This document shows, one piece after another, positions 1 through 8,410 of a stretch of 64,000 nt of DNA. The stretch comes from Lachnospiraceae bacterium. GTDB taxonomy: Bacteria; Bacillota; Clostridia; Lachnospirales; Lachnospiraceae. The notes beneath the pieces were generated by a model. It did no database searches. It was not told where the DNA came from and saw nothing but the letters and a program-made list of their open reading frames with translations. The stretch lies in NCBI GenBank assembly GCA_022790855.1, contig JAAVYA010000047.1, forward strand, positions 1 through 64,000, read 5' to 3'. Position 1 is the stretch's first letter, and every line of letters begins with the position of its first letter. Both the position numbers and the translations under genes were made by a program.

Positions 1-140
1 CCGTGAATCTGATTATAGGGTTCCCGGAGGGGTTCCTATAATAGAGTTTATCGGAACTTGTGAAGCAAGTTCTGATAAAAGGCGCCGGTTCTGCGCCGTG
101 AATCTGATTATAGGGTTCCCGGAGGGGTTCCTATAATAGA
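1..140. repeat. pair of 45-nt hairpin repeats
   Basis: The same 45 bases occur at 1-45 and 96-140. Each copy can fold through ATTATAGG and CCTATAAT (12-19 with 35-42; 107-114 with 130-137). Between the copies lie a 13-bp hairpin with one G-T pair (48-60 with 66-78) and a GGCGC/GCGCC hairpin (81-85 with 93-97). The second copy runs over the stop codon of the neighbouring minus-strand gene. No T-run follows, so a simple terminator is not obvious. The first copy starts at base 1, so more copies may lie outside the window. Confidence 0.85.
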
Positions 141-1120
141 TATTTTTCAGATGCTTCTGCACTCAGATGGTATTGTTCCCGGATTTTCTCCTGAATTATA
201 TGATATGGGATTCCCAATTCTTTTAAAACAGACACCATTCCTCTAATTCCTTCTTCTCTTCCTTCTTCTCTTCCCTGTTCTCTTCCTTCTTCTTTTCCCT
301 GTTCTCTTCCTTCTTTTCTTCCTTCTTCTCTGATAGTCTTTGCCTCATATTCCAGAATCCTGCCTCCCATAACGTCTCTCACTCCTTCCCGAACCGTTTC
401 ATACTTTTTTGCTATATGCTCCAACACCTTGCCAGCCATATCTATAATAGTACATTTGGCATATTCGCTGATTTCGCCAGACTCCTGCAGTTTTTCCAAA
501 CCAGACCGTATCCCTGCATACTCTTCTTTCAGCGCCCGCAACTCTTTCCCATCCTTCTCATATCTCTCAAACCTCTCTTCATGGGAGAAAATATAGAATG
601 GAATTAAAAATAGCAGATTCTTCTCAAACAGATCTTTTGTTGTATATATTCCCACTTTCATAACCGGAATATCATATGCGACACTTCCTCCTGGCGTATT
701 CATCCTTACTTCCAGGTTCTCCGGTGTTGATTCTCTGCTCCTTAAATATAATACGGCCGAATGGGGAAATGTTACAGTAAGGACATTTCCTCTGATTTCC
801 CCATCGTCAAGAGCGATCTGCGTATCATACTCAAAAAACCGTATCAACATACTGTGATCCGAACTGCTCTGACACTCCATATGATATTTCTTAGATTCCT
901 TCCCGATTATTTGAAAGCACGTGTCTGTAATCCGCTCCTGCATGTCTCCATCCTGCTGATTCAGAAAATGCTCGTTCACAGAAAATCGTATTTTCTCTTC
1001 CCCGGTATAAGTTTCTCCAAAGACTTCATTAATAACCGGAATGATTAGATTGCTGCAGTCGTTCAATAATGTACGGAATACATCGTCGTATGGCGTATTA
1101 CTCTGCTTTCTTTCCCCCAT
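131..1120 (-). CDS. Rpn/PD-(D/E)XK family nuclease-like protein
   Basis: The 329-residue protein resembles the Rpn (recombination-promoting nuclease, transposase_31-like) group. It opens with a typical YDDVFRTLL segment and has an ECQSSSD stretch near residues 83-89 where the nuclease core carries its acidic/Q residues. The last 80 residues contain EGREQG/EGREEG repeats, typical of these proteins, followed by a short helical tail. A GGGGGG ribosome site precedes the ATG. Known Rpn members are DNA endonucleases linked to recombination; whether this one is active cannot be seen. Its stop codon lies inside the downstream hairpin repeat. Confidence 0.75.
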   Translation of the reverse strand: MGERKQSNTPYDDVFRTLLNDCSNLIIPVINEVFGETYTGEEKIRFSVNEHFLNQQDGDMQERITDTCFQIIGKESKKYHMECQSSSDHSMLIRFFEYDTQIALDDGEIRGNVLTVTFPHSAVLYLRSRESTPENLEVRMNTPGGSVAYDIPVMKVGIYTTKDLFEKNLLFLIPFYIFSHEERFERYEKDGKELRALKEEYAGIRSGLEKLQESGEISEYAKCTIIDMAGKVLEHIAKKYETVREGVRDVMGGRILEYEAKTIREEGRKEGREQGKEEGREQGREEGREEGIRGMVSVLKELGIPYHIIQEKIREQYHLSAEASEKYLL

Positions 1121-1209
1121 TTTAATCCCCCCTGATAGCTTTATTCTATCATATTATGTTCTGTTACTCAACGATTTTTCCTACAAATTCCTGCAGCTGC
1201 AATTAACAA

Positions 1210-1250
1210 GGCCAAGTAAGGATACCCTCACAGAGTATGCCTACTTGACC
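1210..1250 (-). terminator. hairpin after the nonulosonate operon
   Basis: Bases 1210-1225 and 1235-1250 form an imperfect 16-bp stem with a 9-base loop. Read on the minus strand it follows the stop of the multidomain gene at 1280 and is followed by TTGTTAATT, a weak T-rich tail. It is probably the transcript end of the flagellin-glycosylation operon. Confidence 0.6.
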
Positions 1251-1279
1251 TGAACTATCAATATTTACTATCTCGTCCC

Positions 1280-3214
1280 TTACTCTTCTTTCTTATTCTC
1301 TAAAATATAATCTATGACCTCCCGAACCGCACCTTCCCCACCTCTTTTGACAGTTATATAATCCGAAATTTCTTTTATTTTTTTACTGGCATTTGGTACT
1401 GTACAACCAAATCCGACTGCCCTTATAACATCTACATCATTCAAATCATCACCAATATAAACAATATTTTCCAAACGAATACCATACCGCCTGCAAAGAC
1501 TTTGTATCATAGAATATTTGTCTCTGACCCCCATTTTCAAAATATCAACGCCAATTTTTTCTGCTCTCCTGTTAATTAAAATGTTATCTTCACCTGTAAT
1601 AATTCCTGTTAAAATCCCTTTCTGTTTCAATAACTCAAATCCCATCCCGTCATGCGTATGGAATTTTTTAATTTCGTCCCCCTGTCGTGTATAATACATC
1701 CCGCCATCGGTTAAACATCCATCACAATCCGTCAGGAACATTTTAATATCAGGCATCCTTTTCCTATTCAGCTCATATCTCCTCTGTTCCATGATCCCTT
1801 CAACAATCTTCCAATCGTATACTTCATCTATTTCATAATACGCATATTCCGGCATCTCCACCGCTCTGATGTTCCCGGATATCCGACTCTCAGACTTCAG
1901 AAGCTGATCTCTTCCCGTTATATAAAACGCTCCATTTTCCACCATGCTCCCTATAAAATTCTGTCTCATGGGTCGAGCGCTTATGTCATAATTCATCGGC
2001 TTTACAAAACCTTTTTCCTCTTTCCAGAAAAATCTTTTTTGCCGGACAACAGATAAAACACTATCAGTATCCGGCTTTCCAAAAGCTTCAAAGCCTCTTT
2101 CCAAGTCCTCCTTAGAAAGTAACGGAGAGGTAGCCTGTATCAAAGCGATTGCATTAAAATCATTTTTTGCTGCAAACTCCAGCATCGCCGATTCCGTGGA
2201 AGCAGAATCAGAAGCCGTCTTTGCACTGCGGCTGCAAACCCTTAGCTTTTCAAACTTAAAATTTTCCACTGTTTTTTTAATCTCTTCATGATCCGTAGAT
2301 ACGTACACCCGAGCCAGATCCTTACATTCACATGCTGCTTTGGCCGCCCAATATACGAGGGGATGTCCTGCGATTTTTTTTATATTTTTCAGAGGAATGG
2401 ATTTACTGCCGCCCCGCACTGGTATAAATCCCACGTTCATATGCTGTCGCTCCTCTTGAATACATGTACGCCCATATATATCATCGTACCGGATAATATC
2501 GTCTTCTCCAAAGTAATCACCAATCTGAACCTCTGTGACAATCAAGGTTACTTCTTTGCTGCTATTCATCAGGCGATGTTTGCAGTCCTTAGGAATAAAT
2601 AGAGAACTGCCTGCATGAACTGGCAGGATAGATTCTCCCAGCTGCACCAGTCCCTCTCCATGAGAGATCAACCAATGCTCTTCTCTCCTACGATGCTTCT
2701 GGAGACTCAAAGAGGCTTGTGGTTTTACACAAATTATCTTTGACTGAAAATACTCATTCATAACGCTGGTTTTATAAAAGCCCCAAGGTCTTTCATATAT
2801 CTCATGCTCCGTTAGGTTTTCATCCAAGCTCATAAAATCATAATTCAAATCTCCCTTTATATCCTGAAGTAAAAAGGAATGTAACTGCTTTTTGGTAAGA
2901 ATATTGCATAAACGCCCCTCATCATCCAGAATCGGAAGAAAATTAATGGCTCCGCTTTTAAAATAAGGCACCGCCTGTGCAATTCCATCTTCTACATACA
3001 AACTCATAAAAGTGGTTTTATATGTATCCTCTATACTGTCCGACAGTTTTTTCCCATTCAAAAGGGCTCTTCGTACATCTCCGTCCGTCAATGTTCCCAC
3101 TACCATTTCTTTTTCATCCACTATGATTGCAAATCCTCTTGATGTATCATTTATTTTCGCCAGCGCTTCCAGAAAATCAGCCTCTCGCTTAAGTTTAAAT
3201 TTTTGCAGTTCCAT
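1280..3214 (-). CDS. CBS-cupin-CMP-nonulosonate transferase-HAD phosphatase fusion
   Basis: This 644-residue protein joins four units. Residues 1-118 look like a CBS-domain pair (VVGTLTDGDVRRALL). Residues 140-250 are a cupin of the mannose-6-phosphate isomerase type II kind (ERPWGFYK, HRRREEHW, GEDDIIRYDDIYGR). Residues 258-470 are a NeuA-like cytidylyltransferase (VGFIPVRGGSKSIPLKNIK, ALIQATSPLL). Residues 490-640 are a KdsC-like HAD phosphatase with D496/D498 in FLTDCDGCLTDGG and IGDDLND near 587-593. In known pathways the phosphatase removes the phosphate from a nonulosonic acid 9-phosphate and the transferase makes the CMP sugar. It follows the synthase gene by 16 bases and has a good AAGGAAAGG ribosome site. 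The exact sugar (legionaminic, pseudaminic, sialic or another) is not decidable. Confidence 0.85.
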   Translation of the reverse strand: MELQKFKLKREADFLEALAKINDTSRGFAIIVDEKEMVVGTLTDGDVRRALLNGKKLSDSIEDTYKTTFMSLYVEDGIAQAVPYFKSGAINFLPILDDEGRLCNILTKKQLHSFLLQDIKGDLNYDFMSLDENLTEHEIYERPWGFYKTSVMNEYFQSKIICVKPQASLSLQKHRRREEHWLISHGEGLVQLGESILPVHAGSSLFIPKDCKHRLMNSSKEVTLIVTEVQIGDYFGEDDIIRYDDIYGRTCIQEERQHMNVGFIPVRGGSKSIPLKNIKKIAGHPLVYWAAKAACECKDLARVYVSTDHEEIKKTVENFKFEKLRVCSRSAKTASDSASTESAMLEFAAKNDFNAIALIQATSPLLSKEDLERGFEAFGKPDTDSVLSVVRQKRFFWKEEKGFVKPMNYDISARPMRQNFIGSMVENGAFYITGRDQLLKSESRISGNIRAVEMPEYAYYEIDEVYDWKIVEGIMEQRRYELNRKRMPDIKMFLTDCDGCLTDGGMYYTRQGDEIKKFHTHDGMGFELLKQKGILTGIITGEDNILINRRAEKIGVDILKMGVRDKYSMIQSLCRRYGIRLENIVYIGDDLNDVDVIRAVGFGCTVPNASKKIKEISDYITVKRGGEGAVREVIDYILENKKEE

Positions 3215-3230
3215 GAAATATTACCTTTCC

Positions 3231-4598
3231 TTATGTTCTATACTTTAATTTTTTCCTCTGTATGGCCTCGATTGGCAATATCTCCTTTGGCTTATAGCTC
3301 AATGAATCATGTACATGATTTAAATCTTCCACCAAACAATGAAATTCATCCGGTTCCAAAGACGCCCCATGATCCGTACCTTTCCAGGTTTTGTCCAGAG
3401 TAAAATGGCGTTCTATTATTTCAGCGCCCAATGTATAAGCGGCAACATCTACAGCAGTTCCAAGATGATGTCCTGAAAATCCAATTGATTTCACTCTTTC
3501 TCTATATTGCTCCTTCAAACGGCACATTTCCAGAAGACAGACATCCTCATATGGCACCGGATACCCTGATGTACAACAATAAATAATCAAATCTTTATTA
3601 CGCTTATATTTTTCAAACAATTGAATGATTGTTTCTTCTTCACTTTGCATAGTCATACCCAGTGATAAATGAATCTCACCCTCATAATTCTCACATAGCA
3701 ACCGGAGCATTTCATAGTGATTGTTGCATGCAGAGGGTATTTTAATAAACCGAGGATGTATTGCAGCAATTTCCTTTGCAGATGTCAAATCCCAAACGGA
3801 AGTGGAATAATCAATGCCATATTCCTGGCACCATGCTTTTAACTGCCTATGCTCTCCTGCTGTAAATTCCAAAAACTCCCGATGTTTTCCATATGTATCC
3901 CCATATGCATTTGCCGGATTGGGATGGGGAGCGTCATACTGCTCTTTAGAAAGCAATTCACTGGGGCACCGTTTTTGGAATTTAATAGCATCTGCCTTAC
4001 AATAAGCCGCCGCCACTTGTATCATCTGCTTTGCGATATCCATATCTCCTTTATGGTTACACCCTGCTTCTGCTATGATATATGGTTTTCTATTCATCCT
4101 GCTTCCTTTCTGTATGCTTTTAACCGTTTCTTTATACTTGTCTTTATATAGTCGGTTTATGAGCTGATAAGAACCATCATTTCGAACGCTTACAAAATTT
4201 CCTCTTTTTATCACATATTCTAAAAATAAGTCAAACTTTTTAACTGTCGACTCACTGGCTCCTTTTGCAGCATTGGTTCCAATACAATTAAATAAAATTG
4301 GTATTTCTATCTTTTCCAGCACTTCTTTAGATAAATCAATGGTTGTCCCAGTGGCAGAATAATCCCAATTCAGTTCAAAAAACCCGCCGCCGCCAAATAT
4401 CAGCAAATCATATTCATTTGCCATCCTGATAAAGCTTTCATCAAATTTCCTCTGATTCCAGGATCTGTAAAAATACCGCATCTCCAGATTCTCAAATATA
4501 TCTTCTCCAATCTGTCTTTTCCATTCACTGCGAAATCCCGTATGATTTGCACAGTCTCCAATATTTCCATTATAACTGGCTACCTGTAAGATTCTCAT
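3231..4598 (-). CDS. pyruvyltransferase-like fragment fused to NeuB-type synthase
   Basis: The start at 4598 is chosen for its GGGAGGGAG ribosome site and gives 455 residues; an upstream in-frame ATG at 4625 overlaps the preceding gene. Residues 1-160 look like the N-terminal part of a polysaccharide pyruvyltransferase (RILQVASYNGNIGD, LLIFGGGGFFE) and stop short of a full domain. From about residue 168 the protein is a NeuB/NnaB catalytic barrel (KPYIIAEAGCNHKGD, DAIKFQKR, GFSGHHLGT, IERHFTLDK, GTDHGASLEP). NeuB enzymes condense phosphoenolpyruvate with a hexosamine to give a nonulosonic acid. The usual C-terminal SAF (antifreeze-like) domain is absent. It lies between Maf and the CMP-activating fusion. 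Confidence 0.85.
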   Translation of the reverse strand: MRILQVASYNGNIGDCANHTGFRSEWKRQIGEDIFENLEMRYFYRSWNQRKFDESFIRMANEYDLLIFGGGGFFELNWDYSATGTTIDLSKEVLEKIEIPILFNCIGTNAAKGASESTVKKFDLFLEYVIKRGNFVSVRNDGSYQLINRLYKDKYKETVKSIQKGSRMNRKPYIIAEAGCNHKGDMDIAKQMIQVAAAYCKADAIKFQKRCPSELLSKEQYDAPHPNPANAYGDTYGKHREFLEFTAGEHRQLKAWCQEYGIDYSTSVWDLTSAKEIAAIHPRFIKIPSACNNHYEMLRLLCENYEGEIHLSLGMTMQSEEETIIQLFEKYKRNKDLIIYCCTSGYPVPYEDVCLLEMCRLKEQYRERVKSIGFSGHHLGTAVDVAAYTLGAEIIERHFTLDKTWKGTDHGASLEPDEFHCLVEDLNHVHDSLSYKPKEILPIEAIQRKKLKYRT

Positions 4599-4617
4599 AG
4601 TCTCCCTCCCACCGCTG

Positions 4618-6474
4618 TCATACAAGCGGCAGCAAAACCTCTTTGGAATACTCCTTTAGCAAATCCGCACATTCCTGTACCAGATCATTATATAAGATTC
4701 CCTTTCGTGCTGTTTCTTTGAGATCCGCCGCCAAGCTCCTCCCTTCTTCATACATTTCCTGGCGGATAATGCATTCCGCTACCGGCATACTTGCTTCTAT
4801 CAGCTGATAGGCATCCTTTCTTTGACTGTCTTTTGTAAGTTTTTTTATTTTCTTTAATTGCCTAAAGCAGGCTTCTTTATCTAAGCTTTTAGATTGACTG
4901 ATCTGAGCCAGCTTTCCATAAGCCTTTTTTAAGAGCTTTGCATTCTCTCCAATTTCTTGGAACTGACTGGGAATCTGATGCAAATACGCTATGAGCGACT
5001 TGTGTTCCTCTAGGGTAAATTCTGACTTTATTTGATTGATATGGTATGTAAAATCTATTTTTTCTTGGCAAACTTCCTCTATGATTTCTTTTAGTGCAGA
5101 TAATTCCGTCCCCTCTATGTAAGCGCCGCCTTCTGTGGCATTTACGACCCGTACATTCCGATGCTTTTTTACGCCCTCCACATACATCTGAAACCAATCC
5201 AAATAAATCTTGAAATCGCTCCTTGTAGGCACTTGATTTTCATAATTGCCCTTTACCATTAACATCTTTTCTGTATTTTCCTCAGGCATGACCTCCTGAA
5301 ACGTTCCGTCTGCATGGGATTTATTTCCTGTATAAGCCAAGTCTTGTCCCACAAGGATAATCGTATTAAATCCCATCTTATACAAAAGAGAAAAACCGGC
5401 GCAGGCAACCGACCCGCCATTTGCCACATCCCAAAATACTTTTTCATTCATAAAGTAGATGTGATAAGGAATCATATATCCGTCAAAATAAAAAATCCGT
5501 TTTCCCCTCTGATGCGCCAAGATAGAATGTCGGGCACTGGTAGGCGCGATAATTGGAATATCCGCCGCTTCTTCCAGTTCAATCAAATGCAATGGTTTGT
5601 TGGCGTCAATCGAAATGAATGCATCCGGTATAATGCCCTCTTTCAGCAAAGGTTTTACCGCTGTATCCACGGCCAATATAAAAGCTTTGTTTTTCGCCTT
5701 CTTTAATTCCTGAATATTCTTGTTTAGGGAAGGCCCGGCTGAAACCAAAATGGCCGCCCCATGATGGGGAATTACTTCTGAAAGCTTTTTTGTATTATAG
5801 CCTTCCAAAATATATTTCATATTGCTCAATACATTCTTCGCCAAATTGACAGACATCTTTCTTCCGGTATTATATTGAACAATCATATTCTCCACTCTTT
5901 GAAAAAGCGACTTTATATATGGCGTTATTTGTACGCCATAAAGCTCCTTATAATTCGGATGCACCTCTTCTTTGAAATATTTCAGATTTTCATAAACCAA
6001 TACCTTGTTCATAACAGGGTTGAATTCCTTCTCATTGATTCCTTCTACAATAAATCCAATTGGCCTGTTTTTAATTTCTTCTGATAAATCAACTTCACGC
6101 AGCATTTTGGAAAAAACAGCAAATGACGGTTCATACGCCACAATATTCACCTGTTCCTCCGTTGTCCGTATCAATTCTTTTAAATACATTCCGCTGCCTA
6201 ATCCAAACAAAAAAACGGATGCATGCTTTTGAAATTCTCCAAGACGTTCCCGCCACATTTTAACAGGCTCGGCGGCATTCCTTTTTCCTCCCAAATACAG
6301 CAGACGCTCTCCCTTTTTTACCCGAAAAATCGTTTCTCCATCCCAGGATCTCTCACTGATTACTTCTAAATCCTCATCTGTTTCCATCTCTGCCTTTTCC
6401 TGTATTTTATCTGCAAAAGGGGCGTACCACTTATCCATAGCCTTTAAATTCTTATTCCATATTATTTCACACAT
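4618..6474 (-). CDS. Maf-type flagellin glycosyltransferase (DUF115)
   Basis: The 618-residue protein has the motility-associated factor/DUF115 core at roughly residues 230-400 (AAILVSAGPSLNKNI, FILAVDTAVKPLL, DAFISIDANKP, VGQDLAYTG). Maf proteins transfer nonulosonic acids to Ser/Thr of flagellin in the cytoplasm. The C-terminal 170 residues are helical and charged, as in other Maf proteins. It overlaps the small gene upstream by 8 bases and lies in one direction with flagellin and the sugar-activating genes, which supports the flagellin substrate. No membrane segments are seen. Confidence 0.9.
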   Translation of the reverse strand: MCEIIWNKNLKAMDKWYAPFADKIQEKAEMETDEDLEVISERSWDGETIFRVKKGERLLYLGGKRNAAEPVKMWRERLGEFQKHASVFLFGLGSGMYLKELIRTTEEQVNIVAYEPSFAVFSKMLREVDLSEEIKNRPIGFIVEGINEKEFNPVMNKVLVYENLKYFKEEVHPNYKELYGVQITPYIKSLFQRVENMIVQYNTGRKMSVNLAKNVLSNMKYILEGYNTKKLSEVIPHHGAAILVSAGPSLNKNIQELKKAKNKAFILAVDTAVKPLLKEGIIPDAFISIDANKPLHLIELEEAADIPIIAPTSARHSILAHQRGKRIFYFDGYMIPYHIYFMNEKVFWDVANGGSVACAGFSLLYKMGFNTIILVGQDLAYTGNKSHADGTFQEVMPEENTEKMLMVKGNYENQVPTRSDFKIYLDWFQMYVEGVKKHRNVRVVNATEGGAYIEGTELSALKEIIEEVCQEKIDFTYHINQIKSEFTLEEHKSLIAYLHQIPSQFQEIGENAKLLKKAYGKLAQISQSKSLDKEACFRQLKKIKKLTKDSQRKDAYQLIEASMPVAECIIRQEMYEEGRSLAADLKETARKGILYNDLVQECADLLKEYSKEVLLPLV

Positions 6475-6805
6475 ATCCCGTTTCCTCTGGATTTCTATTT
6501 ATATAAATGTTTAATAATTCCCGTAACCCATAATCCAACGTGTCCAACATCCACACCATATCTCTTTGATTCAGAGCCTCTATATAATCCTCCAGAACCT
6601 GAATCACATATCCGGCTAATTCCTGGTATTCTTCCCTTTCCATACCGAAAACATTTCCCTGTAGCAGGGTGCCGCACAATTTTTGAATATGTTCCGCCAG
6701 TTTCTGGCTTTTACTTAGTACATTTTCATCCTTATAGTAATGAAAGCCCCCGCAAATATTATCAACTGCATCCCTTAATTCTTTTGCCAATTCTTCCATG
6801 CACAT
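6467..6805 (-). CDS. small helical protein of the flagellin island
   Basis: I do not recognise the family. The start at 6805 (AGGA 7 bases upstream) gives 112 residues; the frame stays open to 6889, but that part translates a GC-rich hairpin and is unlikely to be coding. The protein is predicted mainly helical and acidic (KELRDAVDNICGG, QELAGYVIQVLEDYIEAL). It sits between flagellin and Maf and overlaps Maf by 8 bases, so translational coupling and a flagellar role are likely. It could be an export or glycosylation helper, but nothing in the sequence proves it. Confidence 0.7.
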   Translation of the reverse strand: MCMEELAKELRDAVDNICGGFHYYKDENVLSKSQKLAEHIQKLCGTLLQGNVFGMEREEYQELAGYVIQVLEDYIEALNQRDMVWMLDTLDYGLRELLNIYINRNPEETGYV

Positions 6806-6846
6806 TCCCCGATCCTGCTGCTTTCGCAATTCTTTTCGCAAATTAG

Positions 6847-6957
6847 GAGGGCGAACACTCGCCCCCCTATTGTTTATACGCAAGCCCACATAGGAAAATT
6901 TGCTGCTGACGCCGCATGCGGGCCGCGCGGCGAGTAGGGGGAAACCCTTCCCTACTC
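6847..6957. other. hairpins between flagellin and the glycosylation genes
   Basis: Two clear stems lie here: GAGTAGGG/CCCTACTC (6932-6939 with 6950-6957) and GGGCGA/TCGCCC (6849-6854 with 6859-6864). A GC-rich GCCGC/GCGGC pair lies between them. They follow the flagellin stop. Neither has a long T-run on the minus strand, so they may attenuate rather than fully stop transcription, leaving less maf/neu message than flagellin message. Confidence 0.6.
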
Positions 6958-6987
6958 AATGAATCACATTTTGAACTACCTTATTTC

Positions 6988-8190
6988 TTACTGAAGTAAG
7001 GACAATACACCCTGAGTCGATTGGTTTGCCTGTGCCAACATGGATTGCCCGGCCTGTGCAAGAATATTATTCTTGCTGTATTCCACCATTTCAGAAGCCA
7101 TATCAGTATCACGGATACGGGATTCTGCAGACTGCGTATTCTCGGCTACATTGTCAAGGTTTGCGATGGTATGCTCTAATCTGTTCTGCAATGCACCAAG
7201 AGCTGATCTCTGGGAAGACACTTTGTTGATTGCTTCCTGGATTGCTGTAATAGAATTATTTGCCTGCTCATAAGTATCTACCGCCACTCTTCCCGTCTCT
7301 GTATATCCGGATAAAGCAGCTTTTGCATCTGCAGAGCTGGTTTCGATATAATCCGCAAAATTATTGTCAAGAGCATCCTCCATAGCAGCCTTCGCAATGG
7401 AGATATCCGCTTCCTTTACTGCTGTAAGCGTTGCAAATTTTTTAGAGGGATCATTGATCGCAACATAATATACACTGCCGCTTGATATATTTGTGTTTTT
7501 GACATATAGATTATCATTATACTTTGCAGAAATCTCTTTCTCAAACGCTACTTTCGCTTTTGAAATATTGGCTCCTTTACTTGCGCTCGTATATTTGAAA
7601 CTCAATCCCTGATATTTTATTGCTTTGATTGTCGTTCCGCTCTGTTTCTCAGGAGTTATCGTCTTATCTACGCTCCTCAGCCCCAGAGACTGGGCATTCA
7701 TATTCTCAATGCTGATGGCAATCTTCTGATTTGCATTTGCGCCAACCTGCAGATTCTTATCCTGGAATGAACCATCCAGAAGGTTTTGCTTATTGAACTG
7801 GGTTGTAGTGGAAATTCTGTCCAATTCCTTTGTCAATGCATCCAACTCTTCATTGATCGCTTCACGGTCAATGCCTTCATTGGTATCATTGGCACCCTGT
7901 ACAGCCAACTCGTTCATTCTTTGCAGAATGCTATGCGCTTCATTTAACGCTCCCTCTGCCGTCTGAATCAAAGAAACGCCATCCTGTGCGTTTGTAGACG
8001 CACGGTTCAGCCCACGAACCTGACTTCTCATTTTTTCAGAAATCTTAAGTCCTGCTGCATCATCCCCTGCACGGTTAATCCGATAACCGGATGATAACTT
8101 CTCAGAAGATTTTGCCTGCGAACTTGTGGTTACTCCCAACTGACGATTGGAGTTCATTGCTGTAAGATTGTGTTGTACTACCATTGCCAT
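6988..8190 (-). CDS. hag: flagellin
   Basis: The start at 8190 follows AAGGAGGAAAATATT and gives 400 residues. The N-terminal D0/D1 domain (VVQHNLTAMNSNRQLG, GYRINRAGDDAAGL, QRMNELAVQGAND) and the C-terminal D1/D0 domain (LEHTIANLDNVAENT, ESRIRDTDMASEMV, ending GVLSLLQ) are intact. These form the filament core. The middle, about residues 170-300, is a variable surface domain and the likely site of glycosylation by the neighbouring Maf. It is probably transcribed from its own strong promoter and protected by a terminator on the upstream side. Confidence 0.97.
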   Translation of the reverse strand: MAMVVQHNLTAMNSNRQLGVTTSSQAKSSEKLSSGYRINRAGDDAAGLKISEKMRSQVRGLNRASTNAQDGVSLIQTAEGALNEAHSILQRMNELAVQGANDTNEGIDREAINEELDALTKELDRISTTTQFNKQNLLDGSFQDKNLQVGANANQKIAISIENMNAQSLGLRSVDKTITPEKQSGTTIKAIKYQGLSFKYTSASKGANISKAKVAFEKEISAKYNDNLYVKNTNISSGSVYYVAINDPSKKFATLTAVKEADISIAKAAMEDALDNNFADYIETSSADAKAALSGYTETGRVAVDTYEQANNSITAIQEAINKVSSQRSALGALQNRLEHTIANLDNVAENTQSAESRIRDTDMASEMVEYSKNNILAQAGQSMLAQANQSTQGVLSLLQ

Positions 8191-8322
8191 AATATTTTCC
8201 TCCTTGTCTTTAATGCCGCAACTCCATTTGCGTACCTCAGAAAGCCCCAAATCTGCCTGTTTGAAAAAAAGAAAAGTTTTATTTTTTCTAAATAAGGGGT
8301 TAAGTTATGGATAGAACATCCG

Positions 8323-8351
8323 ATAATATAAGTGTAAAGAAAAAGATGCAA
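8323..8351 (-). promoter_or_regulatory. possible sigma-A promoter for flagellin
   Basis: On the minus strand TTGCAT (8351-8346) and TATTAT (8328-8323) are separated by 17 bases. The -35 box lies in the stem of the adjacent terminator. The transcript would have a leader of about 125 bases. No clear sigma-28 site facing flagellin was found. Confidence 0.4.
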
Positions 8352-8379
8352 CATTTTTAGAAAAATGTTGCATCTTTTT
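8340..8379. terminator. bidirectional terminator, 19-bp perfect stem
   Basis: Bases 8340-8358 and 8361-8379 are perfect inverted repeats with a 2-base loop. A-runs and T-runs at the ends allow termination in both directions. On the minus strand it ends the esterase-side transcript just before the flagellin promoter. Confidence 0.9.
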
Positions 8380-8410
8380 GTATAGAAAATTTAGTTCTAA
8401 CAGCCTGCCC

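Noticed and set aside
8301-8328. Plus-strand sigma-28-like site (TAAG, 15 bases, CCGATAAT)
   Set aside because: It faces away from flagellin and runs directly into the perfect terminator at 8340, with no plus-strand gene behind it.
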